NCBI GenBank assembly: GCA_902462475.1
Contig: CABQCB010000098.1
Coordinates: forward strand, 1 to 6,756
Source of the DNA: an uncultured Oscillibacter sp.
GTDB lineage: Bacteria > Bacillota_A > Clostridia > Oscillospirales > Oscillospiraceae
Length of the DNA: 6,756 nt
Direction: 5' to 3'
Shown: in pieces, positions 6,175 through 6,756 of the stretch
How the letters are laid out: the number at the start of each line of letters is the position of its first letter
Numbering within the stretch: the stretch's first letter is position 1
The notes under the pieces: model-generated
Databases searched by the model: none
What the model was told of the DNA's origin: nothing
What the model saw: the letters and a program-made list of their open reading frames with translations, nothing else
Program-made: the position numbers and the translations under genes

Positions 6175-6208
6175 ACGGGAGGCGCGGTGTCCGCGCCTCC
6201 CGTTTTTT
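6175..6208 (+). terminator. Intrinsic terminator of the hydantoinase gene
   Basis: A perfect 13-bp stem (ACGGGAGGCGCGG at 6175-6187 with its complement at 6191-6203) has a TGT loop and runs into T6 (6203-6208). It lies 22 bp past the stop codon, which supports the gene as a single-gene transcript separated from the downstream regulator. Confidence 0.94.
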
Positions 6209-6218
6209 GTCCTATTTC

Positions 6219-6238
6219 AGTACAGTTTTGTGCTTTTT
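6219..6238 (+). terminator. Weak second terminator-like hairpin
   Basis: AGTACA (6219-6224) can pair with TGTGCT (6229-6234), including one G-U pair, around a GTTT loop, followed by T5 (6234-6238). It is short and A/U-rich, so it would be at best a back-up to the strong terminator just upstream. Chance occurrence in this T-rich region is quite possible. Confidence 0.3.
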
Positions 6239-6294
6239 CTTGATTTTTCCCCTTTTTTTATGATTTGTTCACAGTTTTTTAACTGCCATCTCTA

Positions 6295-6354
6295 TTTACT
6301 TTTACAAGTTGTCAGTATATAATACCTTCAAGCAGCCATAGGCTGGAAAGGTGG
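6295..6354 (+). promoter_or_regulatory. Promoter and ribosome binding site of the GntR-family regulator, with an internal palindrome
   Basis: A consensus -10 TATAAT (6318-6323) is preceded at exactly 17 bp by TTTACT (6295-6300, four of six matches to the -35 consensus), giving a transcript start near 6330. AAAGGTGG (6347-6354) is the ribosome binding site, 9 bases before the GTG at 6364. Within the spacer lies the imperfect palindrome TTACAAGTTGTCA (6302-6314), with arms TTACAA and TTGTCA matching at five of six positions around a central G. A repressor bound there would occlude the promoter, so autoregulation by the downstream GntR protein is a reasonable guess. Confidence 0.7.
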
Positions 6355-6363
6355 CGTTTGCCT

Positions 6364-6756
6364 GTGAAACAGTCCGTTGTTCCATCCCAATACTTACAAA
6401 TCGCCCTGGATCTGGCCACCCGGATCGCCAAGGGCGAGCTGGCGGAGGGCAGCCGGATCTACGGCCGCTCTGTCATGGCCTCGGAGTACAACGTCTCGCC
6501 GGAGACCATCCGCCGGGCCCTGCGATTGCTGGCGGACATGAAGGTGGTGGAGGTCAAGCCCCAGAGCGGGGCGAAGGTCCTCTCCGCCGACAGCGCCCGC
6601 CGCTACATCGAAAATTTTGAAGAGAGCGCCGACGTACACGCCATGCGCGCCCAGCTCAAGTCGTTGCTGGAGGAGTATGAGCATCTCAGCCGCCGGCTGA
6701 CAGAGACCGTCACCGCCCTCATCAAAAGCCGCGAGACCTTTGCCGCCGGATGCAAG
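6364..6756 (+). CDS. GntR-family transcriptional regulator, BusR-like, 3' truncated by window
   Basis: The first 131 residues of a DNA-binding regulator are visible; the frame is still open at the last base. The GTG at 6364 is chosen as start because AAAGGTGG lies 9 bases before it and the protein then begins MKQSVVPSQYLQIALDLATR, a usual GntR N-terminus. The winged helix-turn-helix covers about residues 8-73: IAKGELAEGSRIYGRS, then the recognition region YNVSPETIRRALRLLADMKV (42-61) and the wing KPQSGAKVLS (65-74). From about 77 to 125 there is a long charged amphipathic helix (SARRYIENF, then AMRAQLKSLLEEYEHLSRRL) that looks like a coiled coil. This combination resembles the BusR group, where a coiled coil links the GntR domain to a C-terminal RCK_C (TrkA_C) domain that binds c-di-AMP. 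The GntR call is firm, while the BusR resemblance is inference because the ligand domain is outside the window. Confidence 0.9.
   Translation, partial: MKQSVVPSQYLQIALDLATRIAKGELAEGSRIYGRSVMASEYNVSPETIRRALRLLADMKVVEVKPQSGAKVLSADSARRYIENFEESADVHAMRAQLKSLLEEYEHLSRRLTETVTALIKSRETFAAGCK

Noticed and set aside
1..6756. Mobile element, CRISPR array, toxin-antitoxin or phage-defence system
   Set aside because: No transposase, integrase, inverted terminal repeats, regularly spaced repeats or defence-like domains are seen. All genes have ordinary metabolic, surface or regulatory roles with uniform composition.

Overview
The window reads as a piece of a high-GC anaerobic Firmicute chromosome, most likely a gut clostridium of the Oscillospiraceae type (Flavonifractor/Intestinimonas/Dysosmobacter-like). 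This placement is inferred from the GC-rich coding sequence, strong AGGAGG-type ribosome binding sites, a Gram-positive signal peptide, and a secreted enzyme ending in three S-layer homology (SLH) repeats of the 'CTRAQ...FLWRAAGSP' style. No RNA gene, insertion sequence, CRISPR array or phage gene is visible, and coding density is high.

Layout. (1) 1-2313, plus strand: a proline biosynthesis operon made of the 3' part of proA (its start lies before the window), a small unrecognised three-helix membrane protein, and complete proC, closed by a strong intrinsic terminator at 2330-2367. (2) 2444-4567, minus strand: a secreted metallophosphatase/5'-nucleotidase with three C-terminal SLH repeats. 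Its terminator at 2386-2419 lies back to back with the proC terminator. (3) 4568-4778: a 211-bp divergent control region with an extended -10 promoter facing each way and an inverted repeat beside each. (4) 4779-6152, plus strand: a D-hydantoinase/dihydropyrimidinase-family amidohydrolase, apparently monocistronic, with its own promoter and intrinsic terminator. (5) 6153-6363: a 211-bp control region with that terminator, a T-rich stretch, and a good promoter carrying a palindrome between its -35 and -10. (6) 6364 to the end, plus strand: the first 131 residues of a GntR-family regulator that resembles the c-di-AMP-responsive BusR group.

How the genes work together. ProA and ProC catalyse consecutive steps from gamma-glutamyl phosphate to proline; proB would be expected just upstream. 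The nucleotidase would release nucleosides and phosphate from nucleotides at the cell surface, and the amidohydrolase would open a cyclic ureide ring in the cytoplasm (dihydropyrimidine or hydantoin). Their divergent arrangement could indicate linked nucleotide or pyrimidine scavenging, but no shared regulator is demonstrated. Most of the window is ordinary housekeeping and catabolic sequence. The points most worth a second look are the orphan membrane protein inside the proline operon, the palindromes placed within two promoters, and the truncated regulator.
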